DNA of 64,000 bases from Cladobotryum mycophilum. Taxonomy: Eukaryota > Ascomycota > Sordariomycetes > Hypocreales > Hypocreaceae. Shown in pieces: positions 1 to 11,867 of the stretch (the stretch's first letter is position 1; each line of letters opens with the position of its first letter). Made by a program: the position numbers and the translations under genes. Location: positions 2,728,001 through 2,792,000 of the forward strand of contig JAVFKD010000016.1 of assembly GCA_036429605.1 (NCBI GenBank), written 5' to 3'. Below the pieces are notes generated by a model. It saw only the letters and a list, made by a program, of their open reading frames with translations, was not told the origin of the DNA and did no database searches.

Positions 1-510
1 TCAATGTAAGCCTTCACAGCCCACGATGTTAAGATTCAAAACCGCGTGATTATTTGGCTCACGATAAAACAAAAATACATAAGGTAGTCCAACCCTTGCC
101 CGCTACTCCAAGGGCATATGCTTGTCGCTCGAAACCGACGCCTGTTCCCATGCTTCCCAACGCGCCCATCGTATACAGGCAACGAGATTTTATCTAAACC
201 AAGTCGCTGGACAATGTCTACACTTTCGCAGTCTCACTCGGCTTGGAGAATGCTAAAATCGTAGGCGACCGGTTGTTGTTTAGTGATGATAACATGGACA
301 GCAGTGTGCTATTCATGTAAGATTTTAATGCTTTTGGTGTTCAGTCCATCTAAAGGTAAATAAAAACAATCTAGTGGTGGAGAGGAACAGATTGTTCATT
401 GTATTGCACTGTACAGATTAGTTTGATGCCCCACTCAAAGCAAGGCAAAGCATCATGGGCATACCGAGTTCCACGAGCAACCCAATCTGCTCCAGAGCTA
501 AGCTGGACAA
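1..510. other. Gene-free edge, PRS 3' flank
   Basis: No supported coding region. This is sequence downstream of the minus-strand PRS stop codon and probably holds its 3' UTR. Short open frames here are overlapping shadows with no recognisable protein. Confidence 0.5.
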
Positions 511-1895
511 TTACACGGGGACATTGGTGAAGAGGTATGACACCGATTCGCCATTGTGGGTTCGTCGGATAGCCTGTGAAAACCACTGTGAGCAAGATGA
601 GTTACCATAATTGCATCCAGGAAACAAACCTCGGCTAGTGTTCCAGATACGTCGATGACCTTGAGCTTTGAGCACCGCTCAGTCTTATCACCAACTACAT
701 CATTCAAAGTCAGCTAGTTTCGCGTCAAGTGGAATCCCAAGCAGTGATTTTTTCCATCACCGGGCAAGGAAGATTCTACGTGACTTACGTGGGACAGCTA
801 TCACGCTGTTAGTACATCATGAATATGTGGGGGGAAGAGCACAGCATACTGTTTGTAACCACAACGCCAGCCAAGCATGAGTTGTTAATGGTCTCAATGG
901 CCTTACCACTGAGAATTCCATGTGTGACAATAGCAAAGACTTGTCGAGCACCGTTCTGATTCAAGGTCTCGGCGGCTTTGGCAAGCTGAGAAAGCACAAT
1001 TAGCTCACCAGTTGCAAGTCCATGTTGCCATTCAAACATACCGTTCCACAGGTATCGGCCATGTCATCTACGAGAATGGCCACCTTGTCCTGGACATCAC
1101 CAACGAGAACCATGCGGCCTACAACGTTAGGTCGGGGCCGCTCCTTGTGAATGAGAGCGAAACCAGTGTTTAGACGGTCGGCAATTGATGTCGCGCGCTT
1201 TGCTCCACCCGCATCGGGTGAGACAATGACACAGCTCTCAGCGTCTAGGTTCTCGCGGATCCAGCGTAGCACAGAGGGCTCCGCATAGAGGTTATCCACG
1301 GGGACGTTGAAGAAGCCTTGAATCTGTGAGGCATGCAAATCCATGGTAATGACATGATTCTAGGACCAGATTAGATTTTTGCCCGGGGCAACAGTATATG
1401 AATTGGACATACACATCCAGACACCTGGAGCATGTTTGCGATGAGTTTGGCGCTGATGGGGGCGCGGGATTTATCCTTCTTGTCCTGGCGGGCATAAGGA
1501 AAATTTGGAATGACGGCGGTGATGCGTCGAGCAGAAGCCGTGCGACAAGCATGAATCATGATGAGCAGCTCCATCAACCCATCGTTCACATCTCCAGGCG
1601 CGGTAGACTGGAGGATGAAGACATCTTCATCTCGAACAGACTCGCCAATAGAAACGCTGGTCTCTTGGTTCGAGTAGTTGAGGCTTATAGTATTGGCAAT
1701 GTTGATGCCGAGTCTGCAACAAAACAATCAGCTCAGGTCACCCAACCCGCACCGCACATATCTCGCCCTCCCCATCTCCAGTCTTCTTTTTTCCAACCCA
1801 ACAAATCGAAAGAAATCTTCGACATACCGGCTAGCGACCAAGCCGCTGAGCTCCGGATGGGAGGTCCCCGAAATGAGCTTGATCTCGTTTGCCAT
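511..1895 (-). CDS. PRS: Ribose-phosphate pyrophosphokinase (PRPP synthetase)
   Basis: Transfers pyrophosphate from ATP to ribose 5-phosphate to make PRPP for purine, pyrimidine, His and Trp synthesis. It is cytosolic, and fungal PRS proteins act as hetero-oligomers. Seven exons (1828-1895, 1413-1713, 1042-1359, 850-985, 789-797, 630-694, 511-573) join in frame to 319 residues, the usual family length. It begins MANEIKLISGTSHPEL and ends SVSYLFTNVPV. Visible motifs are the flexible-loop region ARQDKKDKSRAPISAK, the metal/ATP site VITMDLHASQIQGFF, VSPDAGGAKRA, and the PRPP loop VDDMADTCGT, where the family more often has DT(G/A)GT. The fifth exon is only 9 nt and encodes the VP of TNTVPLGDKT; without it the frame meets a stop. 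The start is the first ATG that gives the conserved N-terminus. Which yeast PRS1-5 paralogue it matches is not resolved. Confidence 0.93.
789..797 (-). other. 9-nt microexon of PRS
   Basis: CTGTCCCAC on the minus strand lies between an acceptor ending in GATAG and the donor GTAAGTCA. Joining exon 4 (ends at 850) to this exon and to exon 6 (starts at 694) gives TNTVPLGDKT. Using the nearer CAG acceptor instead gives an immediate TGA. The flanking introns are 52 nt (798-849) and 94 nt (695-788). Confidence 0.82.
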
Positions 1896-2996
1896 TTGAT
1901 CCAACATGATGAAGAAGAAGTTATGTTGGCGGGGCCAGAGAAGGCTCTCTCAGTTAAAGAATGAGAAAGTTTTAGTGGGAAAATTTGTGCCAGTCGGAGC
2001 AAATGCAAGTGTCTCAGAATGACGCACAGAGACCAGCAATGGTTGACGAAAGTTGCAAACAGCGTAGATGCAAGTTATATATTGGAATGCTTTTTTGAAG
2101 TGTCTGAGTTTTTTTCTTATCATAAACTTTTATTTTATTTTTTTAGAAGTCTACTAAAGGGAGCCGGCGTCATCATAACCATGGCTCCCTTCCTTCCCGT
2201 CCAGTACAGTGTGTACATGTACATTCCGCAGGGAGGATGAGCTTAGCAGCACACAGCGCTGACAGTGAGTGAGTCATGTGACAGGACTGTTGTGCCAAGT
2301 TGGGTGCGAAGTACCTTCTCTAGGTAGGTTGAATTTTCATCCAATGGCTTGAAAAGAGGCCAGTTATTACCTCATAATTACTATGTAGCTCGCGGTGTTG
2401 ACATGATCATGACTCTGCTTCCATGTTTGCTGTCCACTGCACACTCTATAGGAAACAAAACAAACACAAAAACAATGTGCACATATGGACTTGCAGCAAG
2501 CCGCATATGGCCTGTGGAACTCGCTGACAAAATTGACCCCACAAAGTAGTCGCGGATTTGACACAGAAAAGCATGCCCATCCTATGAACTGGACTGGACT
2601 GGACTGAACCGAACTGAACCGAACCCTTGCGTGCCGCCGCCTTGTCGATATGATTCTTTGGATGACGGCGGGTGCTAAATATTATTAGTGGCCCCTCTCG
2701 CCACCCAATCCTCTGACTGGCACCAACGACGTCAAAATGTAGTCGTACAAACCTTTTCCTTGTCCTTCAGCCTCGTGCCTCGTTTTTACTCACTCATGCT
2801 TCTTCAAACCATGAGCTGTGATATCCTGCGGGGGCCCTCACGGAACACTGCATAAAGGCAAAACCGCACACGTGATTGGTTTCGTTCATTCATCTCGCCG
2901 TGCACACCGCTCGCCTTGTCGCCGTTCACTGCCACCACCGCAGGCGCTTAGTACGCTTCCGCAAGCCATGCTACAACATCTCGCCAGTCTCCCATC
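1896..2996. other. Divergent intergenic/promoter region
   Basis: Lies between the divergently transcribed PRS and the flavoprotein-ankyrin gene, so it should hold both promoters. It contains short tandem GGACT/GAACC-like repeats near 2590-2625. No convincing coding region is present; the open frame at 2876-3250 is a shadow of the next gene's start. Confidence 0.5.
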
Positions 2997-4775
2997 ATGA
3001 TGGCGCCGTACTCATCTCTTCCTCTACGCCTAAACCCCACGGCATCCTCCTCCACATCATCTCTCAACGACATGCAGATGCGAAACCGAAAATTGCGCCT
3101 GCTCGTGGCGGCTGCGGGCCCGCGAGATACTTCGTGGGCCCAGGCACTCGTCGTACGCCTTTCCAAGAACCCTCAAATCGAAATGAGAGCCATCGTCGAC
3201 GACGTTGTCCCGCGATTGACTCAAACGATAATCGTCATGCAAAACTTTAGTTTGGCACCCGGCCAAGGCGACCGCGCCGACGACGTCGAATTCTACAGAC
3301 AGCAGGCATTCGATTTGGTGGAGTGGGCTGACCTGCTGGTCTGCGTCCCCCTCGATGCGGACGGGATCGCAAAGATGTTGGCCGGCGTGGCCGACACCTT
3401 TCTTGGCGAAGTTTTAAGAGGATGGAATTCGCAGAAAATCGTCGTTCTGGTGCCGGGCATGAGCACACACATGTGGTCAAGCCCTTTAACCAAGCGCCAA
3501 TTGAGCAAACTCCATAGGAAGTGGCGTTGGGTCCGAGTCTTGACACCGATTCTATGGCACTACGAAGGTTCGCCCCATCCGAAGAGAGTGCCCAACTGGA
3601 ATGGCTTCAATGAAGTCTTGAGCATCATCAAGAATCAAGCAGACCTGCTGGGACTCGATCGCGATGTTGAATTTGTCACTGGCCTTGTGCCGGTCACCGA
3701 GGGCAATGGCAAAATCCGGTCAAAGCTACCGCCGGAAATCTGGACGATTATACTCGAATACGCAGGAGACTGGGAGCTGGCCAAGGCCATGGGAGTGTAC
3801 ACAACCCTGCCAATGCCTTCACCGTGGACATTACAACCAAAGGACCCCACCAACCTAGTCAAAGTGTACGAGCATGAGCTGAAATGGACAGCTCTGACAA
3901 GCACCCCAGCCGCCGTATGCAAGAAGCTTTCACAGGCGCCGCCAAATTTTCTAGATTTGCCAGCTCTGGTTGTCAAACTGGTAATTCGCTTTGGCTTCGT
4001 CGAAGTGCTTGCTTACTTGGAAGCCAACCGACCGGATTTGTTCAGGGATTTTGAGGGGACCACCCTGTCGACAAGAGCATCAGCATATTACGGTCGCACA
4101 GACATATTGGAATATTGGAGACAGAGTAAACATTTCAGAGACAAGCACATTTATGACACAGAGGCTATTGATGGTGCATCCAAAAACGGTCATGTAAGCG
4201 TGTTGGACTGGTGGTGGCGGCGGTCAGGCCTGCAGATGCGGTATACCGAAACTGCTCTTGAGCAAGCAAGTGCTAAGGGCCACTTGCTTGTCCTCGAATG
4301 GTGGCGCGATGCCGCCGCTCAAGACGAGAACATCGTGCTACGCCCCGGGCGGTCGCTTCTTTGTGCGACGCAATGTGGTCAAGCAGACGTGCTGAAGTGG
4401 TGGGATGCCTCTCGTATACCTGTCGGCCACGGTGAGGGAATACCTAAAATGGCTAGTCGATGGGGGCAAGTTGAATGCCTCGAGACATGGCGACAACTCA
4501 AAGGAGACGATAAGCTCGTGTTCGATGAGGAGGTGCTGGTCGCTTCCACCGTACATCAGTATATTGATGTTCTCGAGTGGTGGCGCAAGTTTGCACATGG
4601 ACAACTACCCGGCATGGACGGACGCAAGCAGCTAGTGGAGTTCCGAACGTGTAATATCGAGGAAGCACTAGAGGACAGCATTGGTGACCAGAGCAAAGTA
4701 CGAGAGTGGTGGGCGCAGAACGGGCTAAATCTAGGACTCCGAAATGAGGAATGGCTGCAAACCAGGCATCTATGA
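2997..4775 (+). CDS. PPCDC/Hal3-like flavoprotein fused to Trp-rich ankyrin-like repeats
   Basis: An intronless 592-residue protein. Residues about 33-215 resemble the HFCD flavoprotein fold of phosphopantothenoylcysteine decarboxylase/Hal3: VEWADLLVCVPLDADGIAKM, then VADTFLGEVLRGWNSQKIV, then VPGMSTHMWSSPLTKRQL (family PxMNxxMWxxPxTxRxL). The family's catalytic Asn is Ser156 here, the catalytic His position (before the LxxWAD motif) is Ala104, and no Cys is seen in the substrate clamp, so CoA-pathway decarboxylase activity is unlikely. Residues about 243-266 (KLPPEIWTIILEYAGDWELA) look F-box-like. Residues about 363-575 carry seven repeats of roughly 30 residues marked by EYWRQ, DWWWRR, EWWRDA, KWWDAS, ETWRQL, EWWRKF and EWWAQN, each next to a GHV/GHL/GQA/GQV-type turn, a divergent ankyrin pattern. 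A scaffold or substrate-adaptor role is inference. Two adjacent ATGs start the frame; the choice changes one residue. Confidence 0.85.
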   Translation: MMAPYSSLPLRLNPTASSSTSSLNDMQMRNRKLRLLVAAAGPRDTSWAQALVVRLSKNPQIEMRAIVDDVVPRLTQTIIVMQNFSLAPGQGDRADDVEFYRQQAFDLVEWADLLVCVPLDADGIAKMLAGVADTFLGEVLRGWNSQKIVVLVPGMSTHMWSSPLTKRQLSKLHRKWRWVRVLTPILWHYEGSPHPKRVPNWNGFNEVLSIIKNQADLLGLDRDVEFVTGLVPVTEGNGKIRSKLPPEIWTIILEYAGDWELAKAMGVYTTLPMPSPWTLQPKDPTNLVKVYEHELKWTALTSTPAAVCKKLSQAPPNFLDLPALVVKLVIRFGFVEVLAYLEANRPDLFRDFEGTTLSTRASAYYGRTDILEYWRQSKHFRDKHIYDTEAIDGASKNGHVSVLDWWWRRSGLQMRYTETALEQASAKGHLLVLEWWRDAAAQDENIVLRPGRSLLCATQCGQADVLKWWDASRIPVGHGEGIPKMASRWGQVECLETWRQLKGDDKLVFDEEVLVASTVHQYIDVLEWWRKFAHGQLPGMDGRKQLVEFRTCNIEEALEDSIGDQSKVREWWAQNGLNLGLRNEEWLQTRHL

Positions 4776-4981
4776 GACTACGAACATTTCGACTAATGTG
4801 TTTATGAGATGACGCTGGGAAAGGGGGCAACATCAGGGATATGCATCTTGTCTGTGGCGTTTTGGATAGCGAGTCTTTACCGGGCAAAAAAAGTAGTAGT
4901 ACTTATCAAGATTGAGAACAGTCGTGTAACGCTGATGACATTTCCGTTCTTTTCATGGTTCGTGGTCTCCATGTTGCTTTT

Positions 4982-4985
<4 letters not shown>

Positions 4986-5012
<27 letters not shown>
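4986..5012. repeat. (TC)n microsatellite
   Basis: About 13 uninterrupted TC dinucleotides about 210 bp downstream of the flavoprotein-ankyrin stop codon. Confidence 0.9.
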
Positions 5013-5017
<5 letters not shown>

Positions 5018-7675
5018 CATCCGAGCCGATCTCAGACATTTTATTCACAATGTTCTTGGCAACGGTGATTCGGTTCTGAGACTGTGTGCCGCTTGTGCCC
5101 CTTTGCCCCGAGTCATGTGCGCATCCAGAACCTTGACAAGAGAGATACACCGTAGAGATGGTGGAAAGACACAAATAAGGGGGAAATTGAGGATGTCTGA
5201 TAAGGCTGCCAAGGAGTAGTTTTTGGTGAAATGGCATCACCAGACGTGGCGGTGTTGTTGAAAATCGATGCCCAACGTTCAATGGGTTCGCGTCGTCAAG
5301 TCGCCACGAAAGAACAGGGAGTGTACATCAATCGATCATCTTGCGGCAAGTCAATCACTAGCCTCCGCCTGAGCCGTAATCACACGGGAAGCCCAGCGGG
5401 TACGCCAAAGGAATGAAGCGATTCACACAATGTGGGTACTATTGAGGAAGAAACGAAATGAAAGAAGACCCTTTCCCATCATCGTATTCTTTGGTTGTCC
5501 TTGCTGCCCCCAAACCAGCCACCAAGAACTTGAGAGAAGCAAGCGTCGGGGATTATTTAGTGAACTTTGTCTTGGATGACTTGCGTTGCCTTGACCCGAT
5601 ATGGGCGCATTCTGATTCATCTCATCAAAGGATCGGATCAAACCAATGGGTTAGGCCGGTTCGGCCGATGGCAAGCAAACAAACAAACAAGCAAACACTC
5701 GCCGGCTTTTGTACAAGCAACGGAAGTGAACTCCGTATTATGGAGTTGTTATAAACGAACCCTTTGTCCAACATGAAGGGCGTAGGTGATGATGCGGCCC
5801 CCTGGTTTGTCTCCCCTTCCCCAATAGTTCGTCAACTCATGCTGGATGCTTATATCTTTGCTTTTTTGGATGAGGCATGGGTGAGGTTTTAAGACTAATT
5901 GTCCTCCTCCACTCGGTGAGATGGATCTGACGGTAGTGAAGATACGGAATACGGAGTAAGGCAAGCGTGTATTACCATTTGTCCCACTCAACAGGGGCCC
6001 CGGAGATCAGGACATGTGTTTTTGTAGTGAGAAGTCGTGTGATGGTGTCAAACTATCGCGTCATACTTACCAGATGCGGACAGACGTGCATACAACTTTG
6101 ATTTGACAGACAGGATGTGCTCCGTAATCGACGTTATAATTTCAATCCTACAGAAGCATGTACGGACATAATTAATGTATGTAGGGACTCATGGGCCTGG
6201 ACGGATGGGACACACCACTAACTAGGTACGCCGTACGCCTAGACACGTGGAGACCTAGACCGTTTTCAGGGCACTTCCTTGCCTGGGGAGATTATTGCTT
6301 TGTGCTTGGTCGATAGTTGCTGTGCCCGTTTCGGCACTATGGCGGCTTGGCTTGTCTTTGGAGATGAACATACCTGTACTTGTAGTATGTAGTATGTTGT
6401 CTCTCCGTTCGAACTGTGTCTCGTCTCTGTTTCTGGCGTCCGTTTGCGTGTCTCTCCATTAGAGGTTTCTGTTGCACGGAGGACAGAGGAGAGGCGCTAT
6501 TACCTTGGAGCAAGAGTCAGTTCGTCTGCAAGCGCTGAGAGATCGACAGAAGGTGCCTGCCAGGTGCTGACCACTAGAATACGTCACAGAGTACCTTGTA
6601 TGTAGCATGGCAGGTACGTTGCAGCATAGACTTGTTGAACATGTACACCACTGTATCTACACTACCACTCTCCGCCGTACCATTTGGATCTATCTTTGCT
6701 ATCCAAAATGCACACAATACTACTCCGTTACAATCCAATTGATCAATCCTAGCGGCGGTGTGCAACCGTCAAATGGACGGCATGGCATGGCATTGCATGG
6801 CTTGTCGATCCGTCTTGCTGCAGAAACACCGGGGTGCACGACGCCTTGGCCTCCTCTCCCCCTGTCGGGCTGCAGCAACCCCCATTTTGATCCCACCTTC
6901 AACAGGCCTGCCTCTCTCTCTTCATCTGTTCCTAGCAAGAAAGCCAGACCAGTCCATCTTTTTTTTTTGCATGCAGTGCAAGCTACCAGACCCAAGACGG
7001 ATTTGCGGAGATTGAACTGACCCACGTCCTTGACGCCGTCTTCTACAGGTTCATGCCCATCCTTTTCCTGTCTGCACTCAGGGTTAAGCGAGGCTACAAG
7101 GGAACGACGATGTTAATATCGCGGCCAAGGGCGCTCATGCAAACACGGAAAGCAAACTGTTGTTGGTCGTCGAAGCTGCCGGGACTAATACCGAAACCGA
7201 ACCCGAGGGTGCAGATGAGCTTCAACTAGCCTAACGATTTGCCATCTCTTGTTCCCGTGGCCGTGGTCGGCCAAGCTCGTTCCCGCAAATTCATGCGAAT
7301 CACCACTCACCAATCCCGACCGTCATTGTCCATGTTCATCCCAAGTTCTAGAGGCTTTGTGCTGTGCCAGCAAGACACTGACTGCTGCACTTGATAATAA
7401 TATGGGAAGATAATTGGCGCTGACAAGGAGGGGGACACGGCATGGGTGGTGGTCATGGTGTGTGCCCACCGTGGAGATCATGAACGCAAAAAAGCCCTGT
7501 TTTTACGGTCCCCTCCCTCCACACCCCAGGTAACTACCCAGACGGTTCTCTTCTAAACCCTGGGGCCAATAACGGCGACTGAGTGCAAGGCACACGGAGT
7601 AGTCCGTACTTACCGCGACCTTGGTCCCTATCTGCTGCTTGCTGCGACTGGTGGAGTCTAGCACTGCTTGCTTGC

Positions 7676-7701
7676 TCCATGCCATGCCATGCCATGCCAT
7701 G
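7676..7701. repeat. (CCATG)n pentanucleotide repeat
   Basis: About five CCATG units in tandem. A looser cluster of GCATG units lies at about 6779-6800. Confidence 0.85.
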
Positions 7702-8747
7702 CTACCACTGCTATCGTGGAAAAGCAGCTGCCTCCCATCCTCGACGTTAGCACTAACGCTTTCTAGCTGCCTTTTCCTTAGTAGCACGCCAACGCCATTA
7801 ACTCCTGCAAGCCTCCTAGGCACCTTGGATGCCTCAAAGTAGACAAGGCTCCGTCCTGTCAGGGCCGCTGTCACCAGCTGCGGCTACTCGGTGGGAGCTT
7901 GGACGAGACGAGGGTCATTCAAGAAAGAAAAAAGAGGGTGGCATCCAACTCATCCCGGACCCAGCAGAGTGGCCCACGCCGTCTAAGACATTACCTCTGC
8001 CATCGACGACAACGGTAAAAACCCCTCTAGAATCTCTGGGCTTCTCCCCGCCTTCTCCAGCCATCACGCGTTCACTCGCTTCGTCTTCCCACAAAAGCAT
8101 ACTTGTAATTCCCAGCCGTCGGCTTTTGCTCGCAGATTCCTTTCCTCTCATCAGTCAAGGACCTACGGCAAGGTACCCGGAACCTATTCGGCTCGGCGTC
8201 ATACCCATTTCCCTCCCTGGCCCCCATGATCGGCTGGCCGCATTGGCAGATTGCCCCGAATTATTAGACAGTGGAGACCTTTCTTTGTAAAAGACACGGC
8301 CGGGCACCACACCTGCTGCAAGAACCGCGGGACACAACTTCGCCTTGTACTCTACCTCAAACTCACGCAAAATCTTCCTCAATCCTTTTTTCTTCCTCAT
8401 CGGCTCAAACGGTATTGCTTGCGCTCATCCTCTCCTGAGAGGCCGTTTAGACTGTGCTGCAGCCCGCAACGCACGCCAAGCGAGGCAACCAACCAACCAG
8501 CTGAGATGGGGCTTTGCTGACAGGCTGAATCTGGCGGAGAACAAAGCAAGATCGGGCTGTCCTGCAACTCAAAAATTTCTATTTCTGTCCGCCTCAGCCC
8601 ATCATATTGGACAGATTTCCAAAGCCATCGGGAAACGGATTTAACATTTACAACTCAGTTTGTTCAGTACATGTCGTCATCTAACTTGATCAGACGGTGA
8701 ATTGGGCCGGGACGTGTTGAGCCTCTGAGCTCGGAGACGGAAGCAAG

Positions 8748-11230
8748 ATGGGCAAATTCTCCTTCTCATTACCAGGGCGAAGAAAACCACCATCGCCCCA
8801 GTTAACGGATGGGCGTCCACTGAGTAAGGCGCATAAAATCCTGGGATCAACGCCAATAAATATCGACGCCCCGGTTTACTTGGAAAATGCGTCCTCCTCC
8901 GCTATTGATATCTCCTCGGCAGGAGGCAGACACCTGTCTCCAGACGATGCATTTTTGGATGCTCACATGAGGCTTGCCGTGTCTGAGGGAGAATGGGACG
9001 ACGACTCAGATCCGCCATCCGCCGGCTTGAGGTTCAATGCCATTGGTAGTGCTCCGGGGCACGGTGACAGGAGATTGAAGAAATCACAATCATCATCAAC
9101 AATTAGATCACGGTATGACAAGTCGAAACAGTTGCAATCTATATCTCGACAAACCTCAACACCGACTATGCCTAACTCCCTACCGTTGAGGTCACACCCC
9201 GTTTACGATTCTCACGCCTTTGACGACTCATCCAAAACGAAGAAAAAGCCGCCCATGCTCGATTTTTCTAATCTCAAACCCGGCTCGCGATTATCCAGGA
9301 AGGGCTCACACGGACAACTAGACGGCGCCATTCCCCATAGTCTCACCCACCCTTCCAAGTCTACCTCTGTCTTGTCACCTTTCTCGAGTTCGGGGCGGCA
9401 CAGCGACAAGCGTGGTACGTTGAAACGTCTGACAAAAGAGAGCATTTTGTCATTACTGTCCGATGGATCTGGGTCAAATTCTAGTGGAAGTAATCGACGA
9501 GAAGGACTGTCAGACAGCGGGCTGTCCACCCTCTACCACCATTATGAGGAGATGTCGCTTCTACGGGTCATGAAGCAAGGTCGAGCTTCCGAAGACAGCT
9601 CTCATCCCAGGACGGACCACATTGAAACGCAAGAGGAAGTTGAGTGGAAAGAGGCACAGGTGGAACAAGATTTGGATTGGCTCCACAAACCTATACCAGA
9701 CACACCTCAAACTCCCTTCATTCCGGAATCCAAATCACTGGCCCCTGGAATTAGAGCCAAGAGGATTTCGGAAAAATATAATAAGACCCCCAAAGGCTCT
9801 AGATATACTGACAAAGGCGCGCAAGAAGCTGATTTCCATGATAAGAGCGTTTTAATACTCTCTGATTCTGAAGATGAAGTTCACACAAACCAGACCATCA
9901 AAAATCGCACATACACCCCTAACCGTCGGCCATCAGAGATGCGCACTAGCTTTTCCCGGTTTGAAGAGTTCAAACCAGAACCATTGCGAATACATCGATC
10001 CTCTAAGCGTCATTCTAGAAAGCTGTCGAGCGGTAGGGCGAGTGATGGATCGAGCAATTCATATACTACCATTCCTAGCACGGAAATGAACTACTCGGCC
10101 CCTATTCATTCTAGCCCCCGGGCTCCCTCGCCGAGGGAATCGCTCAGCTCAAGCAATTCCACGGCATCCGGAATGACATGTCAACTTGGGTATGGGGCTC
10201 AAGAACCTCAGTCGATGACTGTTCTACCAGCCCGCCGTCCATCACAAGCGGAATTGGAGCAAGAGGCGGCGCGAGTACGAGCTGCGGATAGCGTGATCCA
10301 CGTTATGCCACATGAATCCGTTCCCACGTCGCCTGATCAGCTTACACCGCCACTAAGTCCTACATCTGTGGATTTCTATTTGCGATCGGCTCGTTCATCT
10401 ATTGATGCCGCTGGCCCTCAAAATCGCATCATGGCTGTGACCCGCGAGGAAGAGATGCTGATCTCCGCGCTACGTAAGAAGAATCAGGCCATGCGTGAGA
10501 GTGCCAAGCTGGAGGCTGAAGCATTGATGCTGTCTGGGAGGCGACGTTCCAAAGAGCGTGAATCGGGTTCGTCTCAGGCTACCATTACTCAAACACCCAC
10601 CTTTGATTTTGGATTCCCCGCGCCACCAAATTTCCATATGAAGCCGCATCGTCCGTCTGAAGCTACAGTGGTACCAGACAAACGCCCTTCCATGCTTGCT
10701 CTGGACGATGTATTCTCACAAAATGATGACAATAGCTCTCCCAAATCCCCCTTGAGAAGTCGGATGCTACCTCTCGAAAGCCTAGTCAAGAGGCGACTAG
10801 GCAAGGATCGCAAGATACCACACACCAGGATGTTTTCGTTTATCTCGACCAGGGTAAAACAGGCTGGAATGACACCAGTGCGAGCGATGGCGGATTCGAT
10901 AAACCATCCGGCTTAACGCCAGATTTCCAGCCAATTTCTTGGGGTCACTCTGAGAATGATCCGTCTACCGGGCGAAGGGATAGTGTTCCGCCTAAAGCGC
11001 GGTTACAGCCTAGCCGCCTTCAGACCGACGATATCCCTCTAACTTCTCAGAGACTGGCAACTCTATCTGAACATGACCTAGAGGATGTTCCTCGACCAGA
11101 CAGCCCAATCTCTCCCGAATCTTTTCCTCCTCTACCAGTAAATCGAATCAAGGCCAGCAACATGGCACGACTGAGCGCCGTGGGTTGGTCAAGGCCACCT
11201 AACGAACCACAATGGGGGGATGACGATTGA
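8748..11230 (+). CDS. Conserved-type disordered Ser/Pro-rich protein (one-base frame break)
   Basis: Not recognised as a named family. It begins MGKFSFSLPGRRKPPSP and is dominated by Ser/Pro/Arg/Lys-rich low-complexity sequence, typical of phosphorylated scaffold or signalling proteins. A charged helical, possibly coiled-coil stretch of about 40 residues begins near VTREEEMLISALRKKNQ. The first frame stops at 10916, but from about 10740 a second frame stays open and protein-like to a TGA at 11228-11230, ending SRPPNEPQWGDDD. One extra C in the C5 run at 10747-10751 would join both frames into 827 residues. An intron fits poorly because no good donor/acceptor pair of normal length spans the change. 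Function unknown; nuclear or cytoskeletal roles would be guesses. Confidence 0.75.
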
Positions 11231-11867
11231 AACGACACCCGCCTTTTGACACGTTACAAATGTATTACTACTTATTATTTTAATTGCTGTATAGCGCTAC
11301 TCTTACGACTTTCGCTCAAATACTCTTGCCTCTATACATTTAACCCTTGCTATATACGGGCTGCTGTCTTGTTCGGTACTATTGCTTGATACCCGACACA
11401 TTGTCATTTTCTGGTTGCATCAGTGAGGAGTTGGTGAGCATTTTGGGTAAAGGATCCCTAATGAGTAGATGAATAGACTACGGTTGGATAATGATGGGGG
11501 TTAAGAAGGAGTATAATGGCATTGAGATGAGGCGAAGGAGCTTTGATGGGGTGTCCGAGGGGGGGTTTCACATGACAATATTCTATCACCATGTAACGAC
11601 GACTATGTACCCAATTATCTCCAGATAAAACTGATGATTTATATGAAGAGCTAAAAAAACAGATATTTTGCGCTACCAAACAAAGAAGATGATGTGGTTG
11701 TGTCTTGCGCTACATAGATCGTAGCGCGTGATACGTGAGTCTTTTGAGCTGTAATTTCACCGAGATGTTTGCTCCCTGCCTCCTGAGACCCATCCATGTA
11801 TAACAACGCCGAGCTCTAACCACGCTTGGATATTTTGACTCGTCATAATCGTTCATTCGTAAAGTCT
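11231..11867. other. Convergent 3' flanks
   Basis: Lies between the plus-strand disordered-protein gene and the minus-strand MMS2, so it should hold both 3' UTRs. No coding region seen. Confidence 0.5.

Larger units (their letters stand above)
4776..8747. other. 4 kb gene-free region
   Basis: Lies between two plus-strand genes. I see no open frame with protein-like composition or recognisable motif; the longest frames are isolated and overlap on both strands. Contents include a CT microsatellite (about 4986-5012), a TACGGAGTA motif (5950-5958) and a CCATG repeat (about 7676-7701). The part nearest 8748 may be a long 5' leader of the next gene. Confidence 0.5.

Noticed and set aside
1398..1964. 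188-codon plus-strand frame over PRS
   Set aside because: It is antisense of conserved PRS exons and crosses its introns.
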